From Lutimonas saemankumensis (lineage in GTDB: Bacteria; Bacteroidota; Bacteroidia; Flavobacteriales; Flavobacteriaceae), in the NCBI RefSeq assembly GCF_020171465.1, contig NZ_JAIUZR010000003.1, positions 682,001-746,000 on the forward strand: a stretch of 64,000 nt of DNA, read 5' to 3'. Of this stretch, positions 50,289-59,134 are shown one piece after another. Each line of letters opens with the position of its first letter. The stretch's first letter is position 1. The notes below the pieces were generated by a model. It made no database searches and was not told the DNA's origin. It saw nothing but the letters and a program-made list of their open reading frames with translations. Both the position numbers and the translations under genes were made by a program.

Positions 50289-52790
50289 ATGAAAAATTTT
50301 ATCATCTTATTATTGGTTCTTGTAAGCTTGAACACATTTAGTCAGATTAATGCGAAACTGATGCGCCATGTTGATGTTTCAGAAAATCAAATTTGTTTTG
50401 TTTATGGCGGTGACATATGGTTAGTAGACAAAAAAGGAGGAATGGCAATTCAATTGACAAATTCACCTGGTGAAGAGTCATATCCCAAGTTCTCTCCAAA
50501 CGGTCAGGAAATTGCCTTTACGGCAAGTTACAGAGGTAATCCGGATATATATGTCATGTCTGTTTTGGGCGGTCTTCCTCAGAGAATCACTTATGGCTCT
50601 CATTATGATCGTATGGTGGAATGGCATCCTTCAGGGGAGAAAATCCTTTTTGCGTCTCGTCGTGAAACCGGTATTCCATCAGGCTGGATAAATCAGTTTT
50701 TCTTAGTTCCTAAAATCGGCGGAATTCCTGAGAAATTACCGATCCCTTATGGTCAAACAGGAACCTTTTCACCCGATGGTAAACAACTGGCATATATAAC
50801 TAAAATTACGGAAAATTATCCTTTCAAGAGATATCGTGGAGGCCTCACTTCTGATGTTATATTATTTGATTTGGAAAATAAAACAGCCAAAAACATTACG
50901 GATAATGTAGCAAATGATGGCAAACCAGCATGGGCAAATGATAAAATTTATTTTACATCCGATCGTGCCGATAACATGCGTTTGAATGTTTGGAGTTATG
51001 ATATCAATACTGAATCACTAAAACAGGTTACAGAATATGATGACTTTGATATCTCCTTTTTATCAGCAGGGCCAAAAGACCTGGTCTATGAAGTAGGCGG
51101 AGTATTATATACCATGGATCTTGGATCAGAACAATCAAAAGAAGTACAGGTAACAGTGGTAGATGATTTGACTTTAGAAATGAATCGAAGAGTTAAAGTG
51201 GATAAGAAAATCAAGAACATGACTGTTTCACCGAGTGCAAAACGCATTGTATTGGAAGCCAGAGGTGAGTTATTCAATTTACCGGTTAAAGAGGGCTATG
51301 TAAAAAACATCACCTCAAGTTCCGGAGCATTTGATCAGAACCCATCTTGGTCTCCAAGCGGTGATTTTGTTGCTTATTGGAGTGATAAATCAGGAGAGTA
51401 CGAGATTTATTTACAGCCAATGCGTAAAGATGCAAAAGCAAAAAAACTAACATCAAGAAATAAAGGTTTTGGATATAAACTTCATTGGTCGCCCAACAGT
51501 AAAAAGATAGCCTTTATCGATGAAAAAAATAATATCAATATTGTTGATGTGTCTACTGGAACAATTGAGATTGCCGATAACTTCAAATGGAATTACGGAC
51601 ATGGTGGGCGTTACCGAGATTTTTTCTATGATGAAAATATGCAGCAGGTAGATTGGCAGGATTTGAGAACCCGATATGGTTCTTTGATTAAAGATGCAAG
51701 ATCACGCTGGGATGTGTCTTTTTTACAATCAAATCTATTGAGTGAATTAAGTGCCGGGCATACATACACTTTTGGTGGCGATAACCAAAATGTTGAATCC
51801 GTAAATACAGGATTTCTGGGTATTGACTGGTCTTTAGACACAAAGGGATATAGAATCAAAAGAATCGTAAAACCTGCCTCCTGGGATGCTGAAAACAGAT
51901 CTCCCTTTGATCGGCCTGGTGTTAAAGTTTCTGAAGGAGATTACATCCATTCTGTGAATGGGATGTCTCTTCCGTTAAATAAAGATCCCTATGCAGCATT
52001 CGAAGGGCTTGACGGTAAAACGGTAACATTAAAAATCAGCAAAACAGGAAATTTAAGTGAGACAAAAGAAATTATTGTTACTTGTTTAACTCCTGAAGAG
52101 GAAGGAAATATTAGATATTTGGACTGGATTGAACAAAACAGACTAAGGGTGGAAGAGCTTTCAGATGGAAAACTGGGCTATGTATACATGACCAATACCG
52201 GTGGTCGGGGGCAACTTGATCTCGTAAAAATGTACTACGGACAACTCGACAAAGAAGGGTTTATTATTGACGAGCGATTTAACGGTGGGGGTCAGCTGGC
52301 CGATCGTTTTTTGGAATTAATGTTAAGACCTGTTATCTACAATTTATATTGGCGGCATGGTAAGTCTCATACTTTTCCTGTGAAAGCCAATACAGGACCC
52401 ATGGGAATGTTAATTAATGGCTGGGCCGGTTCAGGCGGAGATGGTCTTCCCTGGGCGTTTAGAGAACTAGATGCAGGCCCAATTGTAGGAGAGAGAACAG
52501 TAGGAATTCTGGTGGGTCCCGCAACAGGACACGAGCTTATTGACGGAGGAGGTATTACGGTTCCAGGAGCGAGACTCTATTATAATAACGGTAAATGGTT
52601 CGATGAAGGAGTAGGGGTGAAACCTGATTTTGCGGTCTGGGACGATCCCAATTTATTAATGAAGGACCGTGATCCTCAAATGGAAAAAGTTGTAAATGAG
52701 GTAATGAAATTATTAGAATCAAATCCAGGAATGGCAACTCCACCACCAGCTATGCAGGACCGTACCGCTAATGGATTAAATAAGAATTAA
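50289..52790 (+). CDS. Tricorn-like S41 protease with shortened beta-propeller
   Basis: An 833-residue exported protease (signal peptide ending TFSQ). WD40-like/TolB-type propeller blades run from about 25 to 425 (SPNGQEIAFTASYRGNPDIYV, WSPSGDFVAYWSDKSGEYEI). A core domain with RDFFYDENMQQVDW and the catalytic His491 in AGHTYTFGG follows, then a PDZ domain (about 530-600) and the S41 catalytic part with nucleophile Ser715 in GSGGDGLPWAFRE and the later DGGGITVPGARLY. Related Bacteroidota proteins are about 1070-1090 residues. Here the propeller passes directly into the RDFFYD region at about residues 432-440, with no stop or frameshift, so roughly 240 residues seem to be missing in frame. Confidence 0.9.
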   Translation: MKNFIILLLVLVSLNTFSQINAKLMRHVDVSENQICFVYGGDIWLVDKKGGMAIQLTNSPGEESYPKFSPNGQEIAFTASYRGNPDIYVMSVLGGLPQRITYGSHYDRMVEWHPSGEKILFASRRETGIPSGWINQFFLVPKIGGIPEKLPIPYGQTGTFSPDGKQLAYITKITENYPFKRYRGGLTSDVILFDLENKTAKNITDNVANDGKPAWANDKIYFTSDRADNMRLNVWSYDINTESLKQVTEYDDFDISFLSAGPKDLVYEVGGVLYTMDLGSEQSKEVQVTVVDDLTLEMNRRVKVDKKIKNMTVSPSAKRIVLEARGELFNLPVKEGYVKNITSSSGAFDQNPSWSPSGDFVAYWSDKSGEYEIYLQPMRKDAKAKKLTSRNKGFGYKLHWSPNSKKIAFIDEKNNINIVDVSTGTIEIADNFKWNYGHGGRYRDFFYDENMQQVDWQDLRTRYGSLIKDARSRWDVSFLQSNLLSELSAGHTYTFGGDNQNVESVNTGFLGIDWSLDTKGYRIKRIVKPASWDAENRSPFDRPGVKVSEGDYIHSVNGMSLPLNKDPYAAFEGLDGKTVTLKISKTGNLSETKEIIVTCLTPEEEGNIRYLDWIEQNRLRVEELSDGKLGYVYMTNTGGRGQLDLVKMYYGQLDKEGFIIDERFNGGGQLADRFLELMLRPVIYNLYWRHGKSHTFPVKANTGPMGMLINGWAGSGGDGLPWAFRELDAGPIVGERTVGILVGPATGHELIDGGGITVPGARLYYNNGKWFDEGVGVKPDFAVWDDPNLLMKDRDPQMEKVVNEVMKLLESNPGMATPPPAMQDRTANGLNKN

Positions 52791-52923
52791 TATTGAAAAC
52801 ATATGATCTAATAACGAAATAATTAACCCCTAATTCGTTCATCACCAAAATCTGACGCTCCTGTACTTTCCTTTTTTATATTAGGAAGTATAGCTTTACT
52901 TTGCAGTATCAATGTAAATATCA

Positions 52924-54033
52924 ATGAGCAGCATAATGAGCGGATCAAAGAAAATAGCAACACATAAATACATTTCTCTTTACTGGAGATGTCAGCTTTT
53001 GGGATGGGGAACGGTTTCCCTTTACTGGGCTTATGTTGTATTTTCAAGAGATGATTACGGGTATTTTTACACCTTTCTCAATTATGTCCTAGACATAGGT
53101 ATTGGTATTTTCCTTACGCATCTCTACAGATCCGTTGCCCTAAAATTAAACTGGAAAGCCTTAAGCCTGGGAGAATTGTTTGTACGGGTGGTACCGTCCA
53201 TTATCATCATGTCCGTACTGTATGCATTTTTAGTAAATCTGAAATGGTATACGTACTGGAACTGGATCGGGGAATGGTCATTTGCCGGTGGAGAGGCATC
53301 TTCTGTATCCGAATCCCTGCTGTATTGGGACCCGGTTTTGATCACAGGCCTCCGACTGATGTCTATCTGGGTACTGGCCTATCATTTATACCATTACTAT
53401 CAAAGAGAGATCAAAACGGCCCAGCAGAATGCGGAATTATCGGTCATTGCCAAACAGGCCCAGCTGGATAACCTGGCCGTGCAGTTAAATCCTCATTTCC
53501 TGTTCAATTCCCTGAACTCCATCAAGTCTTTGGTGATCGAGGATCCAAAAACGGCAAGAAGGGCCATTGATCTGTTATCGGATATTCTGCGCAGTTCGCT
53601 TTATGAAAAAGACGCCCCGTTTATCAGTATCAAAGATGAATTAGGACTGGTAAAAGACTATATAGAACTCGAAAAGGTACGTTTTGAGGAGCGCCTGAAT
53701 ATGACCATAAACATGGATGATTCTTTGGAGAACTTTATGATCCCGCCACTGAGCATCCAGCTCCTGGTAGAGAATGCCATCAAACACGGTATCGATAAAC
53801 GTATCAACGGAGGAACCATTGAATTATCGATTCGAGAAAGAGAAGAAAAGCTTGAGATTAAGGTTCAGAACCCGGGAAGGATGACTGACAAAGGTTCAGA
53901 AAATGGCATCGGCCTAAAGAACCTGTCCAAGAGATTGGCGCTACAGTATAACGGGGAGGCCAGCCTTAGCCTGAAGAATGAATCCGAGGACCAGGTAACG
54001 GCTATTATACAAATTCCTAATCAGAAAAAATGA
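52924..54033 (+). CDS. LytS-type sensor histidine kinase
   Basis: A 369-residue membrane kinase of the His_kinase (PF06580) group. Four to five transmembrane helices occupy residues 18-165 (LGWGTVSLYWAYVVF, FLNYVLDIGIGIFLTHLY, VVPSIIIMSVLYAFLV, LITGLRLMSIWVLAYHLY). A coiled segment leads to the H-box VQLNPHFLFNSLNSIK (His191) and a HATPase domain with LLVENAIKHGID and NGIGLKNLSKRL. Its stop overlaps the next start (ATGA), so it is coupled to the LytTR response regulator. No extracellular sensing domain is seen, so it may detect a membrane-associated or intramembrane signal. The 133-bp gap before it shows no clear terminator. Confidence 0.93.
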   Translation: MSSIMSGSKKIATHKYISLYWRCQLLGWGTVSLYWAYVVFSRDDYGYFYTFLNYVLDIGIGIFLTHLYRSVALKLNWKALSLGELFVRVVPSIIIMSVLYAFLVNLKWYTYWNWIGEWSFAGGEASSVSESLLYWDPVLITGLRLMSIWVLAYHLYHYYQREIKTAQQNAELSVIAKQAQLDNLAVQLNPHFLFNSLNSIKSLVIEDPKTARRAIDLLSDILRSSLYEKDAPFISIKDELGLVKDYIELEKVRFEERLNMTINMDDSLENFMIPPLSIQLLVENAIKHGIDKRINGGTIELSIREREEKLEIKVQNPGRMTDKGSENGIGLKNLSKRLALQYNGEASLSLKNESEDQVTAIIQIPNQKK

Positions 54034-54749
54034 AAACTTATAAAACCATAATAATAGATGATGAGCGCCTGGCACGTGAAGAAGTGAAAAGGGCCCTTTC
54101 AAATTATCCGGAATTTGAGGTGCTGGGAGAGGCGGCCAACGCGGACGAGGCTATAGTTTTGATTGAAAAGCTGCAACCGGACCTGCTGTTTTTAGATATC
54201 CATATGCCCGAAAAATCAGGTTTTGACCTGCTGGAAGAATTGACCATGGTACCTGAGGTCGTTTTTACAACCGCCTATGATCAATATGCCGTTCAGGCTT
54301 TCGAGGTCAATGCGCTGGATTATCTGGTCAAGCCCTTAAGAGAGGAACGCTTTGCAATGACCATAGAAAAGATCAAGGCCGGGTTTTCAAAACCCGAGGT
54401 AAAGAAAGATCCTTTGCCCATGCACTACAAGATCTTTATCAAAGACGGGGAACAGTGCCATTTTATTCCTTTATCAGATGTCAGGCTGATTCAGTCCATG
54501 GACAATTATGCGCGACTGTTCTTTAATGAGGAAAAGGCCATGATCAAGCGTTCACTGAACCTGTTACAGGAAAAGCTGGACCCAAATGTATTCTTTAGGA
54601 TCAACAGGAGCCAGATCATCAACACGCATTATATCAAAGAAATTCATCCCTATTTTAACAACAAACTGCAGATTACCCTGACAAGTGGCGAAAAACTTGA
54701 AGTTTCGAGCCGTCAGTCTGCCAAGTTTAAAAACTGGAACAGTTTATAA
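54030..54749 (+). CDS. LytTR-family response regulator
   Basis: A 239-residue regulator: receiver domain (1-120) with IIIDDERLA, Asp56 in LLFLDIHMP, the Thr in VVFTTAYDQYAVQAFE and Lys in DYLVKPL; then a LytTR DNA-binding domain (about 138-236) with IPLSDVRLIQSMDNYARLFF, NPNVFFRINRSQIIN-like and SGEKLEVSSRQSAKFKNW. LytTR proteins usually bind direct repeats. An 11-bp direct-repeat array lies about 100 bp downstream of this gene, before the next operon. Its partner is the overlapping LytS-type kinase. Confidence 0.95.
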   Translation: MKTYKTIIIDDERLAREEVKRALSNYPEFEVLGEAANADEAIVLIEKLQPDLLFLDIHMPEKSGFDLLEELTMVPEVVFTTAYDQYAVQAFEVNALDYLVKPLREERFAMTIEKIKAGFSKPEVKKDPLPMHYKIFIKDGEQCHFIPLSDVRLIQSMDNYARLFFNEEKAMIKRSLNLLQEKLDPNVFFRINRSQIINTHYIKEIHPYFNNKLQITLTSGEKLEVSSRQSAKFKNWNSL

Positions 54750-54849
54750 ATAGCAAGAGAAATGCCTCGAAAATTAGAGAAGGAATAATTAAAAAAAATT
54801 TAAAAGAAAATCCCCTTGATTCAGGCTTTAATCGGCTTGAAAATGGATA

Positions 54850-54905
54850 AATACGATCAAAAAACAAACAATAAACGATCAAGAAACAATCAAGTAACAA
54901 TCAGA
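54850..54905. repeat. Array of 11-bp direct repeats upstream of the lipoprotein gene
   Basis: Three perfectly phased units AAACGATCAAG (54873-54883), AAACAATCAAG (54884-54894) and TAACAATCAGA (54895-54905) are preceded by a looser copy around ATACGATCAA (54851-54860) and a spacer. The array lies in the 183-bp gap between the LytTR regulator and the lipoprotein gene and ends 27 bp before the ATG. The 11-bp period is close to one helical turn, so all units face the same side. Binding by the LytTR protein is a reasonable inference. Confidence 0.65.
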
Positions 54906-54932
54906 AAAGAACAAAATAAAAATTAATTTAAC

Positions 54933-55571
54933 ATGAAAAATTACACGATCTTAGTAGTATTAGTCATCATGGCGTTTAACGCCTGCAAGAAGGAATCCCA
55001 TCATGCCACCTCGGATAGCACGGCAGCCGAGGCCATAGCATCGGGGCCAGTAACTTCAGAACCCACATTAGAATCCTTTAAAAAAGGCGAGAGATGGATA
55101 TGGATGGAGAAAAGCGTAGCGGAAGGAAGAACACGACATGAAGGAAAAGAACATTTGGAAGTAGTTGAATTTGAGGGTTCTCTCGGATTATGGAACGGCA
55201 GGGATACCACGCTGATCTCAAATATTTTAAACCAGGAACAAAGCGATACCCCATACCGCAGCTGGCCGCTTAAAGTAGGTAAGAAGTGGACATACGAGAC
55301 TGACTGGGAAAACGCAGAAGGCTCGCCTATGACAACGAGTATGGAGGTTGAAGTGGTATCTTATGGAGAAGAGGCCGTGCTGGCGGGAAGATTTCAGGCC
55401 TATAAAATTGAATATAAGGGTACCATTACCAATCATACATTTGGAAAAGGGTCAGAGGTACATAATATACACTGGTACGCGCCGGCTTTAAAAATGAATA
55501 TCAAACAAGTACAGGATGACGGTTACGGTTCCTATGTACTGGAGCTGTTGGACTATAAAAGCGGAGAATAG
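54933..55571 (+). CDS. Lipoprotein of unknown function
   Basis: A 212-residue lipoprotein (lipobox AFNAC, Cys18) with a Ser/Thr/Ala-rich linker to about residue 45. The mature domain looks like an all-beta, 160-residue barrel or sandwich: KKGERWIWMEKSVAEGRTRHEGKE, WPLKVGKKWTYETDWENAEG and AYKIEYKGTITNHTFGKGSEVH with VHNIHWYAPALKMNIKQV, in the style of periplasmic lipid- or ligand-binding DUF folds in which paired segments 'GKKWTYE' and 'WYAPALK' recur. No family is named with confidence. It precedes the S15 peptidase gene by 43 bp and follows the repeat array. Confidence 0.75.
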   Translation: MKNYTILVVLVIMAFNACKKESHHATSDSTAAEAIASGPVTSEPTLESFKKGERWIWMEKSVAEGRTRHEGKEHLEVVEFEGSLGLWNGRDTTLISNILNQEQSDTPYRSWPLKVGKKWTYETDWENAEGSPMTTSMEVEVVSYGEEAVLAGRFQAYKIEYKGTITNHTFGKGSEVHNIHWYAPALKMNIKQVQDDGYGSYVLELLDYKSGE

Positions 55572-55614
55572 AATAAGAGAATAAGCAGAGAATAATAGCT
55601 GAGATTTAGAACTG

Positions 55615-57876
55615 ATGAAAAAACTGTTTGAATTGCTTTTTGTGGCCCTGATCAACTTGACGGTGACAGGACAGGAACTGCACATTGATAAACCGGCCTT
55701 GTCTGACACTGCTGCCGTGGCCCTGGAAATGCAAGATCTGGCAAAAGAATATATAAAGCAAAGCCAGGCACAAGATCTCGATATTGTGCCCTACCACCGG
55801 TATCAGTTTGAAATACTGGCCGGACAGTACGAGGCTTCGATCAAAACGATTCAATCGCTGAGAGTGGATGCCGACCTGAATTATGGGCATCCGCAGTATA
55901 TGCCCTTTGAACTGTTTTCAAGAGCCAAAATTGAGGAATCAGTATCGGGCAAAGGCTTTAATGCGTCTTATGGACAGGTTTTTCAAAATTACCTGGAGGC
56001 CTGTAATGATGAACTGGCACATTCGGCCCATATTGTTTTTACCACCTATGATGAAGTGGCGCAGTTTACCCGGAGTTTTGAATCAAATTACAATGAATTG
56101 GCGGGTAAACCCATGGACCTTGAGCAGGCCAGGACGCTGTTAAGATCCTATTTTTTATACCATGTGTATTCCCTGACTGAACCCATCGCCAAGGAAGCAT
56201 TGAAACAGGAAGAAAACAAAAGGTATGTTATTAAAGAAGAATTGATCATCTCGCCAAGAGACGGGGCGGAACTATCTGTGATCACGGCCAGGAAAAGGGG
56301 TTCCACCCCCATGCCGGCGGTATTGGATTTTACCATTTATGCGGATGAAGGAAATACAAATCACGCCTTACTGGCTGCCTCAAAAGGCTATGCGGGGGTT
56401 GTGGCCACTTCAAGGGGAAAGCGCCTGAGCAAGGACCCTATAGAACCCTATAAGCACGAATATAAAGACGTTTACGCGGTGATCGACTGGATCAGCCAGC
56501 AGCCATGGAACAATGGCAAAGTGGGGATGTACGGTGGTAGTTTTGATGGCTTTACCCAGTGGGCCTCCATGAAAGAAAAGGTACACCCTGCCTTAAAGAC
56601 CATCATTCCGTCTGTATCGGTGGCCCCGGGAATTGATGCGCCCATGGAGAACAACGTATTTTATAATTTTCCCTATAAATGGATCCCTTATGTAACCAAT
56701 AACAAGTTCCTGGATAAGGCAGCAAATTTTGATTTTGAGCGATGGAACAGGCTTCAAAATACCTGGTTCGAATCAGGCCGGGCCTTTCGTGATATGGATC
56801 AAATAGACGGAACCCCCAGCCCGGTTTTTCAGGAATGGATCAGTCATCCTTCTTATGATGCCTACTGGCAGGGAATGATCCCCTATAAAGAGGAATTTGC
56901 CCATATCGATATCCCGATTTTAACCACAACAGGCTATTATGACGACGGCCAGCGGGGTGCGATGTATTATTACCTGGAACACCTGAAGTACAATCCTGAT
57001 GCCGAGCATTACCTGCTTATCGGGCCCTATGACCACTGGGGTGCGCAACTCAGCTCAAGCGCCAATTTACGAGGTTATCAGATCGATGAAGTGGCACACC
57101 TGAATATAAGACAGGATCTGGCTTATCAGTGGTTTGATCATATCCTGAAGGGAAAGGAAAAACCCGAACTGCTGAAAGACAAGGTCAACTTCCAGGTGAT
57201 GGGAACCAATACCTGGATGCATAAACCCTCACTTGCTGCCATGAACAATGATCCGCAGACTTTCTATCTGAGTACGGCAAAATCTGAGGGGCATTACAGC
57301 CTGGTGCAGAAAAAGCCAGACAGCAAGGATGACTTCCAGCTGCAGGTGGATTTTGCCGACAGGACAACTAAGAACAATATTCAGTATTTTCCCTGGCCCA
57401 TTATCAGGGACAGTCTGGACCTAAGCGATGGCCTTGTTTTTATGACCGAACCCCTCAAAGAAGATATGATACTTAATGGTTCTTTTAGCGGAGAATTCAA
57501 AGTAGAGATCAATAAAAAGGATTTTGACCTGAGTGTTAATCTGTATGAACTGACCCCTGAAGGTAAATACTTTCATCTGAGCTGGTATATCGGGCGAGCA
57601 AGTTATGCCAAAGGAAGGGAGAAGCGCGTACTGTTAAACCCCAATGAGGTAACGACCATCAGGTTTGACAATACCCGAATCACCTCCAAGAAGATCTCAG
57701 CAGGCTCAAAAATCGTCATTGTGGTCAACGGGAACAAGAACCCACACGGACAGATCAACTATGGCACAGGAGGAGATGTAAGCCTGGAATCCATCAAAGA
57801 TGCGACGGCACCACTGCGAATAAAAGTTCATGCTTCCAGTACGATTGAGTTACCGGTTTATAGCGCTCCGAAATAA
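55615..57876 (+). CDS. CocE/NonD-family S15-type serine hydrolase with N-terminal helical domain
   Basis: A 753-residue exported alpha/beta hydrolase (signal peptide ending TVTGQ). The catalytic region begins near 218 (ELIISPRDGAELSVITARKRG). Nucleophile Ser309 is in MYGGSFDGFTQWA, the His is in GPYDHWG, and the C-terminal jelly-roll (about 570-750) resembles the PepX_C domain (LVFMTEPLKEDMILNGSFSGEF, KKISAGSKIVIVVNGNKNPHGQINYGTGG). Residues about 25-215 form an additional mostly helical domain not part of the core family. Members cleave X-Pro peptides, acyl-amino acids or esters. The promoter is presumably shared with the lipoprotein 43 bp upstream. Confidence 0.9.
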   Translation: MKKLFELLFVALINLTVTGQELHIDKPALSDTAAVALEMQDLAKEYIKQSQAQDLDIVPYHRYQFEILAGQYEASIKTIQSLRVDADLNYGHPQYMPFELFSRAKIEESVSGKGFNASYGQVFQNYLEACNDELAHSAHIVFTTYDEVAQFTRSFESNYNELAGKPMDLEQARTLLRSYFLYHVYSLTEPIAKEALKQEENKRYVIKEELIISPRDGAELSVITARKRGSTPMPAVLDFTIYADEGNTNHALLAASKGYAGVVATSRGKRLSKDPIEPYKHEYKDVYAVIDWISQQPWNNGKVGMYGGSFDGFTQWASMKEKVHPALKTIIPSVSVAPGIDAPMENNVFYNFPYKWIPYVTNNKFLDKAANFDFERWNRLQNTWFESGRAFRDMDQIDGTPSPVFQEWISHPSYDAYWQGMIPYKEEFAHIDIPILTTTGYYDDGQRGAMYYYLEHLKYNPDAEHYLLIGPYDHWGAQLSSSANLRGYQIDEVAHLNIRQDLAYQWFDHILKGKEKPELLKDKVNFQVMGTNTWMHKPSLAAMNNDPQTFYLSTAKSEGHYSLVQKKPDSKDDFQLQVDFADRTTKNNIQYFPWPIIRDSLDLSDGLVFMTEPLKEDMILNGSFSGEFKVEINKKDFDLSVNLYELTPEGKYFHLSWYIGRASYAKGREKRVLLNPNEVTTIRFDNTRITSKKISAGSKIVIVVNGNKNPHGQINYGTGGDVSLESIKDATAPLRIKVHASSTIELPVYSAPK

Positions 57877-57880
57877 AATC

Positions 57881-58429
57881 TTATTGATCACCACCCTTTA
57901 AAAAAGGCCAGTCAAAGGCAACCTGTGTTGTTTTTTCAGGACAAATATCAAGATCATCTACCTTTTCATCGGATTTAGAAAAGTAGATGGTCTTTTTGAT
58001 CTTGTCTGAGGATTCAAACTCCAGTTTCAGACTTTTTCCATCCTTGCTAAAGGTATAGTTTTCATCGAGATAGCGAAATGAAAGTGTGCTCCCGGAATGT
58101 TCCAGGACCTCTACCTCTTTGGTATAGAGGATCTCCTGAAGATGATAATAACATTCTTTGCGGTTCATGAGCTGCCCGAAAGCCATCTCAGATATCCATA
58201 GTTCAATTTCCTTTTCCACATCATCATTAAGTCGGGCATAAACGCGCATATCCGCTTCAATGACCGTCCATGTGCTTCCATCATTTTTTTCAAGGAAACT
58301 TTGAACACCCAGAATTTCCTTGTCCTTTTGATCAGGTTCACAACGGCTGTATATAATCAGTAATCCCAGCGATATACACAGGATAAAAAACCGAGCTACT
58401 TTGTTGTTAGGTGAGTTCATGACTTTCAT
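57881..58429 (-). CDS. Exported protein of unknown function
   Basis: A 182-residue protein with a hydrophobic N-terminus (ARFFILCISLGLLIIYSRC) whose end reads YSRC, a possible lipobox (Cys30). The mature domain is small, mixed alpha/beta and contains three aromatic/acidic segments (DGSTWTVIEADMRVYARL, NRKECYYHLQEILYTKEVEVLEH, ENYTFSKDGKSLKLEFESSDKI). No family is recognised. It is convergent with the S15 gene (4-bp gap) and divergent from the PadR gene; an FNR-like site lies in the shared upstream region. Confidence 0.7.
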   Translation of the reverse strand: MKVMNSPNNKVARFFILCISLGLLIIYSRCEPDQKDKEILGVQSFLEKNDGSTWTVIEADMRVYARLNDDVEKEIELWISEMAFGQLMNRKECYYHLQEILYTKEVEVLEHSGSTLSFRYLDENYTFSKDGKSLKLEFESSDKIKKTIYFSKSDEKVDDLDICPEKTTQVAFDWPFLKGGDQ

Positions 58430-58477
58430 GACTATGGATTTAAAAGTTCTATAGCCATAAAGTTAAATCTTCAACCT

Positions 58478-58501
58478 GATCCAGGCATTGATCTGGATCA
58501 T
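58478..58501. promoter_or_regulatory. Inverted repeat containing an FNR/CRP-like site
   Basis: GATCCAG (58478-58484) and CTGGATC (58493-58499) are perfect arms 8 bp apart. Overlapping them, TTGAT-CTGG-ATCAT (58488-58501) matches nine of ten positions of the FNR box TTGAT-N4-ATCAA. It lies between the divergent exported-protein and PadR genes. A CRP/FNR-type regulator is inferred. Confidence 0.45.
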
Positions 58502-58534
58502 TGATCCTGTTGATTTCAATTCTTTTAAAATAAA

Positions 58535-58582
58535 TTTGGTAAATAGTACGAATCGTATTATATTTGTAGTACGAATCGTACT
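58535..58582 (+). promoter_or_regulatory. PadR promoter with two palindromic operators around the -7 box
   Basis: TTTG (58535-58538) and TATATTTG (58559-58566) form a promoter with a 20-bp spacer. AGTACGAATCGTATT (58545-58559) lies in the spacer and AGTACGAATCGTACT (58568-58582) lies at the start point. The second is a perfect 7+1+7 palindrome; the first differs at one arm position. A repressor bound to both would cover the promoter. Only 3 bp separate the second copy from the ATG. Confidence 0.85.
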
Positions 58583-58585
58583 ATT

Positions 58586-59122
58586 ATGAAAAAAGAGATT
58601 AAACCTACATTACTGGATTTTGCCATTCTTGGCTTGATTCAGGACCAGCCCTTATCCGGATATGGTATAAGAAAAGTATTCGAGGAAACCGCCATGGGTA
58701 ATTACAGCAACAGCCCCGGAACCATTTATCCTGCGATCAAACGATTGGAGAAATTCGAACTGGTGGAAAAGGCGGCCCAAAAAGATACCGGAAAAACAGC
58801 GTTTCAAATTACGAGTAAAGGACTTCAGGAACTTAAAAAATGGCTGACACGACCCATTGAAAAAAAGGAAGTTGAAAAGAAATTAGATGAGCTTTTGTTG
58901 CGCTTTGCATTTATGGAAAACCTGGTCAGTAAGCAGCAAAAAATACAGTTTCTTCATGCTTTACAGGACTTGTTAAAAAACTATGTTCAGGAGCTTCAGG
59001 GGTATTACAGCAAAGAATCCGATCAAATGCCTTTGCACGCCAGGCTCGCATTTCAGCATGGTATAGAGACCAATAAAACAACCTTAAAATGGTGTAAAAA
59101 CACAATCCAAGTAGTAACCTAA
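58586..59122 (+). CDS. PadR-family transcriptional repressor
   Basis: A 178-residue PadR protein: winged HTH at residues about 8-85 (ILGLIQDQPLSGYGIRKVFEE, SNSPGTIYPAIKRLEKFELVEKAAQ, GKTAFQITSKGLQELKKWL) and a helical C-terminal dimerisation domain (about 95-175, LDELLLRFAFMENLVSKQQKIQFL). It is preceded by two palindromes that are very likely its own operators, so autorepression is expected. It is followed 12 bp later by a polytopic membrane protein gene, the probable co-regulated target. PadR proteins usually respond to small aromatic or antimicrobial compounds; the ligand is not known here. Confidence 0.95.
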   Translation: MKKEIKPTLLDFAILGLIQDQPLSGYGIRKVFEETAMGNYSNSPGTIYPAIKRLEKFELVEKAAQKDTGKTAFQITSKGLQELKKWLTRPIEKKEVEKKLDELLLRFAFMENLVSKQQKIQFLHALQDLLKNYVQELQGYYSKESDQMPLHARLAFQHGIETNKTTLKWCKNTIQVVT

Positions 59123-59134
59123 AAAAATAAGATC

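Noticed and set aside
50289-52790. Pseudogene call for the shortened tricorn-like protease
   Set aside because: The frame is open, the signal peptide and catalytic His and Ser are present, and the shortening is in frame.
54850-54905. Possible CRISPR-like array
   Set aside because: Repeats are only 11 bp, contiguous without spacers, and no cas genes are nearby; a protein-binding repeat array fits better.
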